Shown here piece after piece: positions 1-5,910 of a stretch of DNA of 10,765 bases (within the stretch, counting starts at the first letter, position 1; every line of letters begins with the position of its first letter). The translations under genes and the position numbers were made by a program. The DNA is from Capsulimonas sp. GTDB taxonomy: Bacteria > Armatimonadota > Armatimonadia > Armatimonadales > Capsulimonadaceae. The notes beneath the pieces are model-generated. The model was not told where the DNA came from. It made no database searches and saw only the letters and a program-made list of their open reading frames with translations. The stretch covers positions 1-10,765 of the forward strand of contig JAOQAA010000290.1 of NCBI GenBank assembly GCA_025963815.1, read 5' to 3'.

Positions 1-2225
1 TGGATCTCTGCGAAATCCCTTACGAAGTTTCCTTCTGCCGGTACATTCAGGAGCGCGACCAGGTGTTCGTCGTCCCGGACGCGCGTCTGGACGAGCGTTT
101 CGCGAACAGCCCCTTTGTGACGGATTCCCCGCACGTACGGTTCTACGCCGGCGCCCTTCTGATTTCCTCCGACGGCGCGCCGCTCGGCACGCTGTGCGTC
201 GTTAGCGGCGAGCCGCAAACTCTTTCCGAGGAACAGCAAGCGGCGCTGCTGCGCCTGGCGCGGCAAGCCGTCCGGCTGATCGAGATGCGGCGAAACAGCC
301 TCAAAAGCGTCGTGGATACCGTCCCTATTCTGATCGCGCGCGTCGATCGCAACCTTCGCTACCTTTTTGTGAACAAGACTTACGAGAGGATGCTGGGCGT
401 TTCCCAGGAACAAGCGCTGGGACTTCGAATTACCGATGTTTTGGGCGCGCCGGCCTTCGAGATCGTTCGGCCTTATACGGAGCGAGCGCTCAACGGTGAA
501 GCGCTCGCGTATCACGCCTGGGTGCCGATGCGCGGCCTTGGCCGACGGTACATCCAGGCCTCTTATACCCCCGAGTTCGGGACGGACGGCGCCGTCATCG
601 GATTTCTGATCTCCGCAATCGATATCACCGAACGCAAGCAGGCCGAAGACGCGCTGCAAGCCTCTCAGGAAGCGCTGCGCGAAAGCGAAGCGGCGCTGCG
701 CAGCTTCTACGACAGTTCCGCCGTTCTGCTTGGGGTCACCGAAATCCGAGACGACGAAGTCTACTTCATCTCTGTCAACGGAGCGACGGCGAATTATCTG
801 GGACGCTCGATCGGTCAGGTGCAGGGAAAGTCGCTTCGCGACCTTCGTGTTCCAAAGGAGATTCGCGGGTTCTGGCTGGAGAATTGCCGCAAAAGCGCCG
901 AAACGGGCGAGCCGGTCCGGTTTGAGTACGCGCGGACCATCAATGGAGTCACCCTCTGGCTCGCGGTGAGTGTGTGCCTGATGCCGGGCAATCCCTGCAC
1001 GCCGCCCCGGTTTGCCGCCGTCGCCGAGAACATCACCGAGCGTAAGAGCATGGAGGCGGATCGCGAGCGCACGCTGGAGGAAGCGGTCCGGCTGGCGGAT
1101 CACGACCCAGTGACGGGTCTGCTGAACCATCGCGCCTTCCATCGAAAGCTCGTCAAAGAAGAAGAGCGAGCCCGCCGTGAGCGCTTCCCTCTTGCCGTCC
1201 TGATGATGGACATGGACAACTTCAAGTTCTTCAACGACGCCTACGGACACCCGGCCGGCGACGATGTCCTGCGCCGGATCGCCGAGGCGCTTCGGCGCTG
1301 CTGCCGGGACCACGATGTGGTGGCGCGCTTCGGCGGCGATGAGTTCGCGATGCTGATGCCCGGCGCGGGGACCGCCGAGGTGTCGTCGATCAAGATACGC
1401 ATTGAGGAAGCCGTGGCCGAACTGGGCTATACGCCGCCCGGCTACGATACCGCGATCCCACTCAGCCTGTGTGTCGGCGGCGCCGTGTTTCCCCACGACG
1501 GCGCGGGCCATGCGGAAGTGCTGGAGGCGGCGGACCGGCGGCTAATGCGAGCCAAGGCCGAAGGGATGGGAGCGGAGGAAGCCGACCGCCTGCGCGCGGC
1601 CGTCGCGGAGGAAACCTCTGGCTTCACCATGCTGGACGGTCTGGTGGCGGCCGTGGACAATAAAGACCGATACACGCGACGTCACTCCGAGGATGTCATG
1701 GTTTACAGCCTGGACATCGCGCGGGAGCTGGGCATGGACGCCGAGAGCCTGCGTACGGTATCGGTCGCGGCGCTGCTGCACGACCTGGGCAAGATCGGCG
1801 TTCCAGACAAGATCCTGCGCAAACCGGGCCGGCTGACCAAGGAAGAGTTCGACGCGGTCAAGCAGCATCCAATGATGGGCGCCGCCATCGTCGCGTCAGT
1901 CCCAGGATTTGAAGACACGCTCGACGCCGTGCGCCACCACCATGAACGCTGGGACGGCGGCGGCTACCCCCACGGCCTTGCGGGCGAAGACTGCCCCCTG
2001 ATCGCCCGTCTCATGGCCGTCGCCGACGCCTTCAGCGCCATGACCACTGACCGCCCCTATCGCAAGGGAATGCCCCGCGAACAGGCCCTCGCTATCTTGC
2101 AAGAAGGCGCCGGCTCCCAATGGGATCCCCAATGCGTCGCCGCCTTCCTCCGCGCCCATCTTTACACCGGCGCAACGGACATCATGAGCGATCCATCGTC
2201 CCCAGCCGTCAGCATGAAATTATAG
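1..2225 (+). CDS. Hybrid c-di-GMP enzyme, GAF-PAS-PAS-GGDEF-HD-GYP (5' end missing)
   Basis: Cytoplasmic sensor that probably both makes and breaks cyclic di-GMP. The frame is open to the left edge and GAF-like sequence is already present in the first codons, so the start lies outside the window; a GTG at 63 falls inside the GAF domain and is not the start. Counting visible codons from position 3 (740 residues): end of a GAF domain 1-95 (FYAGALL, LGTLCVV), PAS 100-212 ending DITERKQ, short coiled linker, second PAS 233-346 ending NITERKS, GGDEF domain 363-530, HD-GYP domain 545-725. The GGDEF motif is intact (444-448), and RDHD five residues before it is a canonical inhibitory I-site. The phosphodiesterase half keeps the HD pair (593-594, LLHDLGKIG) and the HHERWDGGGYP signature (645-656). 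Both active sites therefore look competent. No membrane segment is visible. Ligands of the sensor domains are unknown. Confidence 0.95.
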   Translation, partial: DLCEIPYEVSFCRYIQERDQVFVVPDARLDERFANSPFVTDSPHVRFYAGALLISSDGAPLGTLCVVSGEPQTLSEEQQAALLRLARQAVRLIEMRRNSLKSVVDTVPILIARVDRNLRYLFVNKTYERMLGVSQEQALGLRITDVLGAPAFEIVRPYTERALNGEALAYHAWVPMRGLGRRYIQASYTPEFGTDGAVIGFLISAIDITERKQAEDALQASQEALRESEAALRSFYDSSAVLLGVTEIRDDEVYFISVNGATANYLGRSIGQVQGKSLRDLRVPKEIRGFWLENCRKSAETGEPVRFEYARTINGVTLWLAVSVCLMPGNPCTPPRFAAVAENITERKSMEADRERTLEEAVRLADHDPVTGLLNHRAFHRKLVKEEERARRERFPLAVLMMDMDNFKFFNDAYGHPAGDDVLRRIAEALRRCCRDHDVVARFGGDEFAMLMPGAGTAEVSSIKIRIEEAVAELGYTPPGYDTAIPLSLCVGGAVFPHDGAGHAEVLEAADRRLMRAKAEGMGAEEADRLRAAVAEETSGFTMLDGLVAAVDNKDRYTRRHSEDVMVYSLDIARELGMDAESLRTVSVAALLHDLGKIGVPDKILRKPGRLTKEEFDAVKQHPMMGAAIVASVPGFEDTLDAVRHHHERWDGGGYPHGLAGEDCPLIARLMAVADAFSAMTTDRPYRKGMPREQALAILQEGAGSQWDPQCVAAFLRAHLYTGATDIMSDPSSPAVSMKL

Positions 2226-2237
2226 CTGCGGCCAAAA

Positions 2238-2792
2238 TCAATCATCGTCATCAACAGCCTCGCGGCCACGGGAGAGCCACCGGCAGTGCGCGTCGAAGTA
2301 GAGGATTTGCGCGCCGCCGTGGTGGCGATAGGTGGGATTGATGGGCGACTGCGCGAAGTCCTGCTCGGCTTCGTAAGTCAAGACGGTGCTTGTGGGCTGC
2401 GCGATGACTTTTTCTGAATACGGATCGCTCCAGCCGCAGCTCAAAGGCTTCCCCTGATAAAACGTCGGCATTCGGTACGAACCCACGCGGCCCTCTTCCT
2501 TGCGGTCGTAATCGTCCGGGCAGGTAAAGACCTGGGGCGTATGGATATATGGCCGGCTGTCTTCGATTAGCCCCGCAAACGACCCGCCGTCGGGAGGCGT
2601 GAAGCCATCCGAGTCCTGGGAGTACATATGGATCGCCAACCCGACCTGTCGATAATTGCCGAAGCAGGCCGACGCCCGCGCCTTCTCGCGCGCCTGGGCG
2701 AAAACAGGGAATAAAATTGCCGCCACGATGCAGATAATGCCGATCACAACAAGGATTTCGATCAAGGTGAACGCTCGATTTTTGCAGATCAT
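2238..2792 (-). CDS. Short pseudopilin-like protein with prepilin N-terminus
   Basis: A 184-residue protein with a type IV prepilin / type II secretion-style N-terminus: short basic leader MICKNRA, then FTLIE and a hydrophobic helix to about residue 30. Prepilin peptidase would cut before Phe8; the preceding residue is Ala where Gly is nearly universal. After the helix comes the block [16 protein letters not shown], shared with the divergent neighbour, then a Cys-containing globular domain (FTCPDDYD). Near the C-terminus [14 protein letters not shown] resembles the H-x9-DG motif of DUF1559-like pseudopilins, but with DA in place of DG. The protein ends in four Asp. Its stop is 12 nt from the stop of the converging c-di-GMP gene, and I see no terminator between them. 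No clear Shine-Dalgarno precedes the ATG. Role unknown; proteins of this type are exported and membrane-anchored. Confidence 0.88.
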   Translation of the reverse strand: MICKNRAFTLIEILVVIGIICIVAAILFPVFAQAREKARASACFGNYRQVGLAIHMYSQDSDGFTPPDGGSFAGLIEDSRPYIHTPQVFTCPDDYDRKEEGRVGSYRMPTFYQGKPLSCGWSDPYSEKVIAQPTSTVLTYEAEQDFAQSPINPTYRHHGGAQILYFDAHCRWLSRGREAVDDDD

Positions 2793-2935
2793 GGCGGTGA
2801 GTGTACCGCTGTATTCTTTGATTTTATATTAATTTTATCTAATCTCTCATGATTTAATCTTCTCTTAACATTAGAGTCCCATAATCAGCGTATCCTCATG
2901 TTAAGAAATTTCTCGTTCTCGAAAGGACCGAATAA
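2793..2935. promoter_or_regulatory. AT-rich divergent promoter region
   Basis: This 143-nt spacer separates two divergently transcribed pseudopilin genes and must hold both promoters. It is strikingly AT-rich (especially 2815-2885) against GC-rich surroundings. A 9-bp inverted repeat, TCTTAACAT at 2863-2871 and ATGTTAAGA at 2898-2906, flanks a CATAAT hexamer (2880-2885) that could be a plus-strand -10 element, although I find no convincing -35 at the right distance. AAAGGA at 2922-2927 is the ribosome binding site of the rightward gene, 8 nt before its ATG. No transcription factor can be named. Confidence 0.55.
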
Positions 2936-3799
2936 ATGATGAATAAGCAAAGCCGCCGGAGCGGCTTCACTCTCATTGAACTACTCGTTGTTATCGCAAT
3001 CATCGCGATTCTCGCCGCTATCCTGTTCCCCGTCTTCGCCCAGGCCCGCGAAAAGGCCCGCCAGACGACCTGCCAGTCGAACCTGAAAGGGTTCATGCTT
3101 GCAATCCTTCAGTACAACCAGGATAACGACGAGTGCATGCCGATCTCGGTCAGCAACGAAGCGCAGATCGGACCTCTGACGGCGAAGACTTACGGCATTC
3201 CCGAGTTTGGCGTCCACGCGCAGATCATGCCTTACGTCAAGAGCACCGAAGTGTTCCACTGCCCGGATGACGCCGGCTTCACGGCGGGCACGGTCTACGG
3301 CGGCGCCAGCAGCAACACTGTCCCCAATGGCACACCAGTTTACCAGGCGTGGGGGACCTCCTATAAGTTCACCAAAGAGAACTTAGGCCTCTTCCCGAAG
3401 GGCACACCGGCATTCCCGGCGAACTCAGCGTACTCCATCTGCAAATCCGGCAGCCAAGTTGGCCCTCCCGGACCTCCCGCAATGCACACACAAGATCCGC
3501 CGTTCCCGATGCCGACGAGCTACTTCGCCCGGCCGTCGGAGACCCGCGTGATGCGCTGCTACGTCGCCCCGTGGGACGTGGTGACATCGCCCACCAACAA
3601 TAACCCAAACCACATGCATAAGAACGTCGACGTCATGGCGTTCGCCGACGGCCATGTCAAGACCGTTATCAGCAAGCAGCAGTATGACAGCTACTGCGAC
3701 GGGCCGACATCTTCGCCGCTGCGCAACAGCAACCAGCCGGGATATACCGACGGCTTTGGCGACGGCTCCTGCAACAGCGCCGGCGTCGAGCGCGGTTAA
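2936..3799 (+). CDS. DUF1559-like pseudopilin, prepilin-type N-terminus
   Basis: A 287-residue pseudopilin-type protein, probably exported and anchored in the inner membrane by its N-terminal helix. The leader [10 protein letters not shown] is followed by [18 protein letters not shown], a textbook class III signal with Gly at -1 and Glu at +5. The DUF1559-like family features follow: [11 protein letters not shown] after the helix, a Cys-containing segment (FHCPDD), and near the C-terminus [13 protein letters not shown], an exact H-x9-DG motif. The tail is rich in Gly, Ser and Asn. The start is supported by AAAGGA 8 nt upstream; a second ATG directly follows the first and either could be used. 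It is divergent from a shorter paralogue that shares the post-helix block. These families are highly expanded in Armatimonadota and Planctomycetota; their function is not established. A long hairpin lies 35 nt past the stop, so the gene is probably monocistronic. Confidence 0.92.
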   Translation: MMNKQSRRSGFTLIELLVVIAIIAILAAILFPVFAQAREKARQTTCQSNLKGFMLAILQYNQDNDECMPISVSNEAQIGPLTAKTYGIPEFGVHAQIMPYVKSTEVFHCPDDAGFTAGTVYGGASSNTVPNGTPVYQAWGTSYKFTKENLGLFPKGTPAFPANSAYSICKSGSQVGPPGPPAMHTQDPPFPMPTSYFARPSETRVMRCYVAPWDVVTSPTNNNPNHMHKNVDVMAFADGHVKTVISKQQYDSYCDGPTSSPLRNSNQPGYTDGFGDGSCNSAGVERG

Positions 3800-3833
3800 T
3801 CCGCCAGTTTTGCACGCAAGCAAATCCTCACTT

Positions 3834-3872
3834 ACAGCACGCTCATGGCTCCATGGGCGTGCTGTCTTTCTG
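3834..3872 (+). terminator. Long hairpin, probable terminator of the DUF1559-like gene
   Basis: ACAGCACGC at 3834-3842 pairs perfectly with GCGTGCTGT at 3857-3865. The stem continues inward through a G-T wobble and CATG/CATG pairing, giving about 14 base pairs with a tight loop around 3848-3851. A pyrimidine-rich CTTTCTG follows. The T-tract is weak, so termination efficiency is uncertain, but the position 35 nt after a stop fits. The ATG at 3845 lies inside this stem, which argues against it as a start codon. Confidence 0.65.
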
Positions 3873-3889
3873 ACAGGCCCTATGCAACT

Positions 3890-5077
3890 ATGAACAAATC
3901 CACCTTCGTCATCGCCGCCCTGAGCACGCTCCTCGCCACGCCCGTGTTCGCCGAGACCACGAAGGCGCTGCCGCCGATCCCGACGCTCTTTACGTCCATG
4001 GCCGCGCCCGCCGATCCGGACCACTTCACCTTCGTCGTCAGCGGCGACAACCGGTCGACGGGGCACGGCTATCCGATGCCGCCGTCGCTGGCGCAAATCT
4101 GCCAGGAAATCGGGACCGTGCGCCCGGCCTTTACCCTGTGGACCGGCGACGCCATCGAAGGCTACGGCGATACCCCCGCCGAGGCCGAAGGCGAGTACGA
4201 CACGTTCTTTCAATCCGCCGCGCTCGCGCGATCGCCGATCTTCATGGCGCCGGGCAACCATGAGTTCAGCCTGGACGCCGCGCTGCTGCCGATCTACCGG
4301 AAGCGCATGGGGCCGCTCTACGGCTCGTTCGATTACGGCTCTAGCCACTTCATCGCCCTGAACACCACCCCCGTTCTGCCGGACGGCAAGATCAGCGCCG
4401 GCGGCGAGATCGACGACGCGCAGCGCGCATGGCTCGAAGCCGATCTCAAAGCGAACGCCTCCGCGAAGCACATCTTCGTCTTCCTCCACCACTACGTCTT
4501 CGGCCCGCCCGACACGGGCTCGACCATCGACACCGGGTTTAAAAGCCTCGAAGCGCGAGAAAGTCTGCACAAACTATTCGTCCAGTCCCATGTGAGCGCG
4601 GTCTTCTGCGGGCACAATCACCTTTACTGGCATACCGCGCATGACGGGGTCGAGTACTACATCTCCGGCGGCGCGGGCGCGCCGCTTGACGCCTCGCCCG
4701 AAGAAGGCGGCTACCTCCATTACGTCGTCTTCACCGTGGACGGCGACAAGGTCACGCCTTCCATCCTCCAGCCCTGGCATCTGCTCACCACCTACCCCGC
4801 CGGAGACGACAAGGGGCTGACGACTGAGACGGCTTTCGTCGAAAACACAAACCACATCGACGTTCCTGTGCATGGCGTCGTCTTCCACATCGCGCCGCCC
4901 GCCCCTGGAGCAACTGTGACGGTAGAGGCGAAGATCAGTTACAAAAAGAGCAAGACGGTCCCCGCGCGCATCGTCTCCTCCAAGCCATCGGCGGACGGCA
5001 AAAGCTTGGAAGTCGTCGTGGAGACGACGCTGCCCGCAGACCGCACGACCGAGGTGACGGTTTCGTCGGCGAAATGA
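3890..5077 (+). CDS. Secreted calcineurin-like metallophosphoesterase
   Basis: A 395-residue exported hydrolase of the calcineurin-like metallophosphoesterase superfamily, expected to cleave phosphoester bonds outside the cytoplasm with a two-metal centre. I chose the ATG at 3890 because it gives a clean signal peptide (MNK, hydrophobic 4-20, cleavage after PVFA at 21). The in-frame ATG at 3845 would add 15 residues before the signal and lies inside a hairpin. Metal-binding blocks appear in order: SGDNR (51-55), TGDAIE (85-90), GNHE (122-125), HH (200-201), GHNH (241-244). The first block is GDN-R and lacks the DxH histidine of classical members, so one metal site may be built differently. 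From about residue 300 the chain looks like a beta-rich accessory domain ending in VTVSSAK. Substrate unknown. The flanking hairpin and downstream promoter suggest it is transcribed alone. Confidence 0.9.
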   Translation: MNKSTFVIAALSTLLATPVFAETTKALPPIPTLFTSMAAPADPDHFTFVVSGDNRSTGHGYPMPPSLAQICQEIGTVRPAFTLWTGDAIEGYGDTPAEAEGEYDTFFQSAALARSPIFMAPGNHEFSLDAALLPIYRKRMGPLYGSFDYGSSHFIALNTTPVLPDGKISAGGEIDDAQRAWLEADLKANASAKHIFVFLHHYVFGPPDTGSTIDTGFKSLEARESLHKLFVQSHVSAVFCGHNHLYWHTAHDGVEYYISGGAGAPLDASPEEGGYLHYVVFTVDGDKVTPSILQPWHLLTTYPAGDDKGLTTETAFVENTNHIDVPVHGVVFHIAPPAPGATVTVEAKISYKKSKTVPARIVSSKPSADGKSLEVVVETTLPADRTTEVTVSSAK

Positions 5078-5126
5078 CGCTCTTTCGGGCGGCCGGTTTC
5101 TTACTTTCGCATGGCAAAGTTACCAG

Positions 5127-5156
5127 TTTGCGCAAATCGCATTCTTGAGGTAGAAT
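5127..5156 (+). promoter_or_regulatory. Sigma70-like promoter with overlapping palindrome
   Basis: TTGCGC (5128-5133) and TAGAAT (5151-5156) are separated by exactly 17 nt; the -10 box matches the consensus at five of six positions, the -35 at three. The -35 sits within a perfect 10-bp palindrome, TTTGCGCAAA (5127-5136), placed where a dimeric repressor would block RNA polymerase. Transcription would begin around 5162-5164, at or just before the start codon of the next gene. This is prediction from sequence only. Confidence 0.5.
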
Positions 5157-5165
5157 GGCCCTGTG

Positions 5166-5522
5166 ATGTTATCGCAGAATCGTAAAGCACAACCGATCCT
5201 CCGGAAAGTCGCTCTCGTCCTGGCATTCGTTTGCTTCTGGATGAGCGCGATCGCGACTCTGCACCACACCGACAACTTTGATTCGAGCGCGACCTTCGCG
5301 ACCACGCACAATTCGCTCCATGGGGTGACGGCGCCGGCGCAGGATATTCCCTGCGTCGCGCACCAGTGGATGGACGCCTGGCATACGCTGCACGGCGACG
5401 GGCTTTCCGTCGCCGCGCAGCCGATCCTTTGCGTTCGTCTCGCCGTCCACCCCACCCCGCTTCTGCGCCCGATACACGTTCAATACGCCTCGCTTCGAGC
5501 GCCCCCAGTAACTCTTTCCTAA
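5166..5522 (+). CDS. Small membrane-anchored Cys/His protein, possibly DUF2946-like
   Basis: A 118-residue protein I cannot name with certainty. It has a basic N-terminus (NRKAQPILRK), one hydrophobic helix at about 15-31 that could be a signal anchor, and a non-cytoplasmic part containing His33, His34, His48, His52, Cys63, His66, His73, His76 and Cys89. C-x2-H at 63-66 followed by H-x2-H at 73-76 could bind a metal. The end, LRAPPVTLS, resembles the R-[AG]-P-P tail of small DUF2946-type proteins often encoded near TonB-dependent or copper-related genes; this is a resemblance in style, not an alignment. The start may be ATG 5166 or GTG 5163. GAGG at 5147-5150 is too far upstream for a good ribosome site and overlaps the promoter, so translation may be leaderless. 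It lies 388 nt before a TonB receptor gene in the same direction. Confidence 0.65.
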   Translation: MLSQNRKAQPILRKVALVLAFVCFWMSAIATLHHTDNFDSSATFATTHNSLHGVTAPAQDIPCVAHQWMDAWHTLHGDGLSVAAQPILCVRLAVHPTPLLRPIHVQYASLRAPPVTLS

Positions 5523-5669
5523 CACTATCCCATGCCTACGATGCGGCGATGCTGCGTCCACGCATGGTGAACATATACGTTTTCTCGCAGATTTTATCAA
5601 TGTCATCGGACGTTTCTTTCGGCGCACGCTTCGGCGTGACTGAAAAAGCGTTCTGACAGCTGGGACACG

Positions 5670-5706
5670 AAAAAAGGCGCGCAAGTACTGGAATACTCGC
5701 ACGCCT
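5670..5706 (-). terminator. Intrinsic terminator on the minus strand
   Basis: Read on the minus strand, a 13-position stem (5694-5706 with 5675-5687, eleven pairs and two mismatches) closes a 6-nt loop and runs straight into six T (the A-run at 5670-5675 on the plus strand). On the plus strand no T-tract follows, so it should act leftward only. No minus-strand gene is recognisable upstream of it (to the right), so what it ends is unclear. Confidence 0.6.
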
Positions 5707-5895
5707 GGCAAGCGCTGTTATACGCCCGTCGCCAACGGAATTGTGACACGTCTCCGCCCTTTCGTCTACCCCAAAACCCACAACCGGGCGCGGCCGTCTG
5801 CGTCAGGCAGCGCCAATGCTATGCCTGATCTCGCCGGCCGCGACGGCTCTCGCAATTGGCTGCGGCTCAAGCAGGGAATTGCACGTTCAGGGACC

Positions 5896-5901
5896 AAGGA
5901 G
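5896..5901 (+). promoter_or_regulatory. Ribosome binding site setting the receptor start
   Basis: AAGGAG lies 9 nt before the ATG at 5911. It is the only strong Shine-Dalgarno in the leader and fixes the receptor start there rather than at the in-frame GTG 56 codons upstream. Confidence 0.8.
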
Positions 5902-5910
5902 ATACTCACA

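Larger units (their letters stand above)
5523..5910. other. Gene-free leader before the TonB receptor gene
   Basis: I find no convincing gene in these 388 nt. They contain a short stem with a UUCG-type loop at 5625-5638 (CACGC/GCGTG) that has no T-tract on either strand, a strong minus-strand terminator at 5670-5706, and a 7-bp dyad TCAGGCA/TGCCTGA at 5803-5809 and 5822-5828 that could form a leader hairpin. I looked for cobalamin riboswitch hallmarks, since such elements often precede TonB receptors, and did not see them. The reading frame of the receptor stays open back to a GTG at 5743, but this part does not resemble protein. Confidence 0.5.

Noticed and set aside
63..65. GTG as the start of the c-di-GMP enzyme
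   Set aside because: The frame is open back to the left edge and the upstream codons (YEVSFCRYIQERDQ) continue the GAF domain, so the true start is outside the window.
2226..2237. Bidirectional terminator between the converging genes
   Set aside because: Only 12 nt are available and no stem with a T-run is visible there or in the adjacent coding ends.
3425..4570. Minus-strand open frame of 381 codons
   Set aside because: It lies antisense over the pseudopilin end, the terminator hairpin and the phosphoesterase, all well supported. Its composition (Arg, Gly, Val rich) is that of a GC-rich shadow frame, with no recognisable domain.
5625..5638. CACGC-TTCG-GCGTG hairpin as a terminator
   Set aside because: The stem is only 5 bp and no T-tract follows it on either strand.
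5536..5781. Minus-strand 81-codon frame containing FSCPSCQNAFSV, zinc-ribbon-like
   Set aside because: Only one CxxC pair is present, the intrinsic terminator lies in the middle of the frame, and there is no ribosome site.
5743..5910. N-terminal extension of the receptor from a GTG
   Set aside because: It would put 56 non-conserved-looking residues ahead of a clear signal peptide; AAGGAG 9 nt before ATG 5911 decides the start.
5523..5910. Cobalamin or other known riboswitch in the receptor leader
   Set aside because: I did not find recognisable conserved boxes on either strand; a covariance-model search (Infernal/Rfam) would be decisive.
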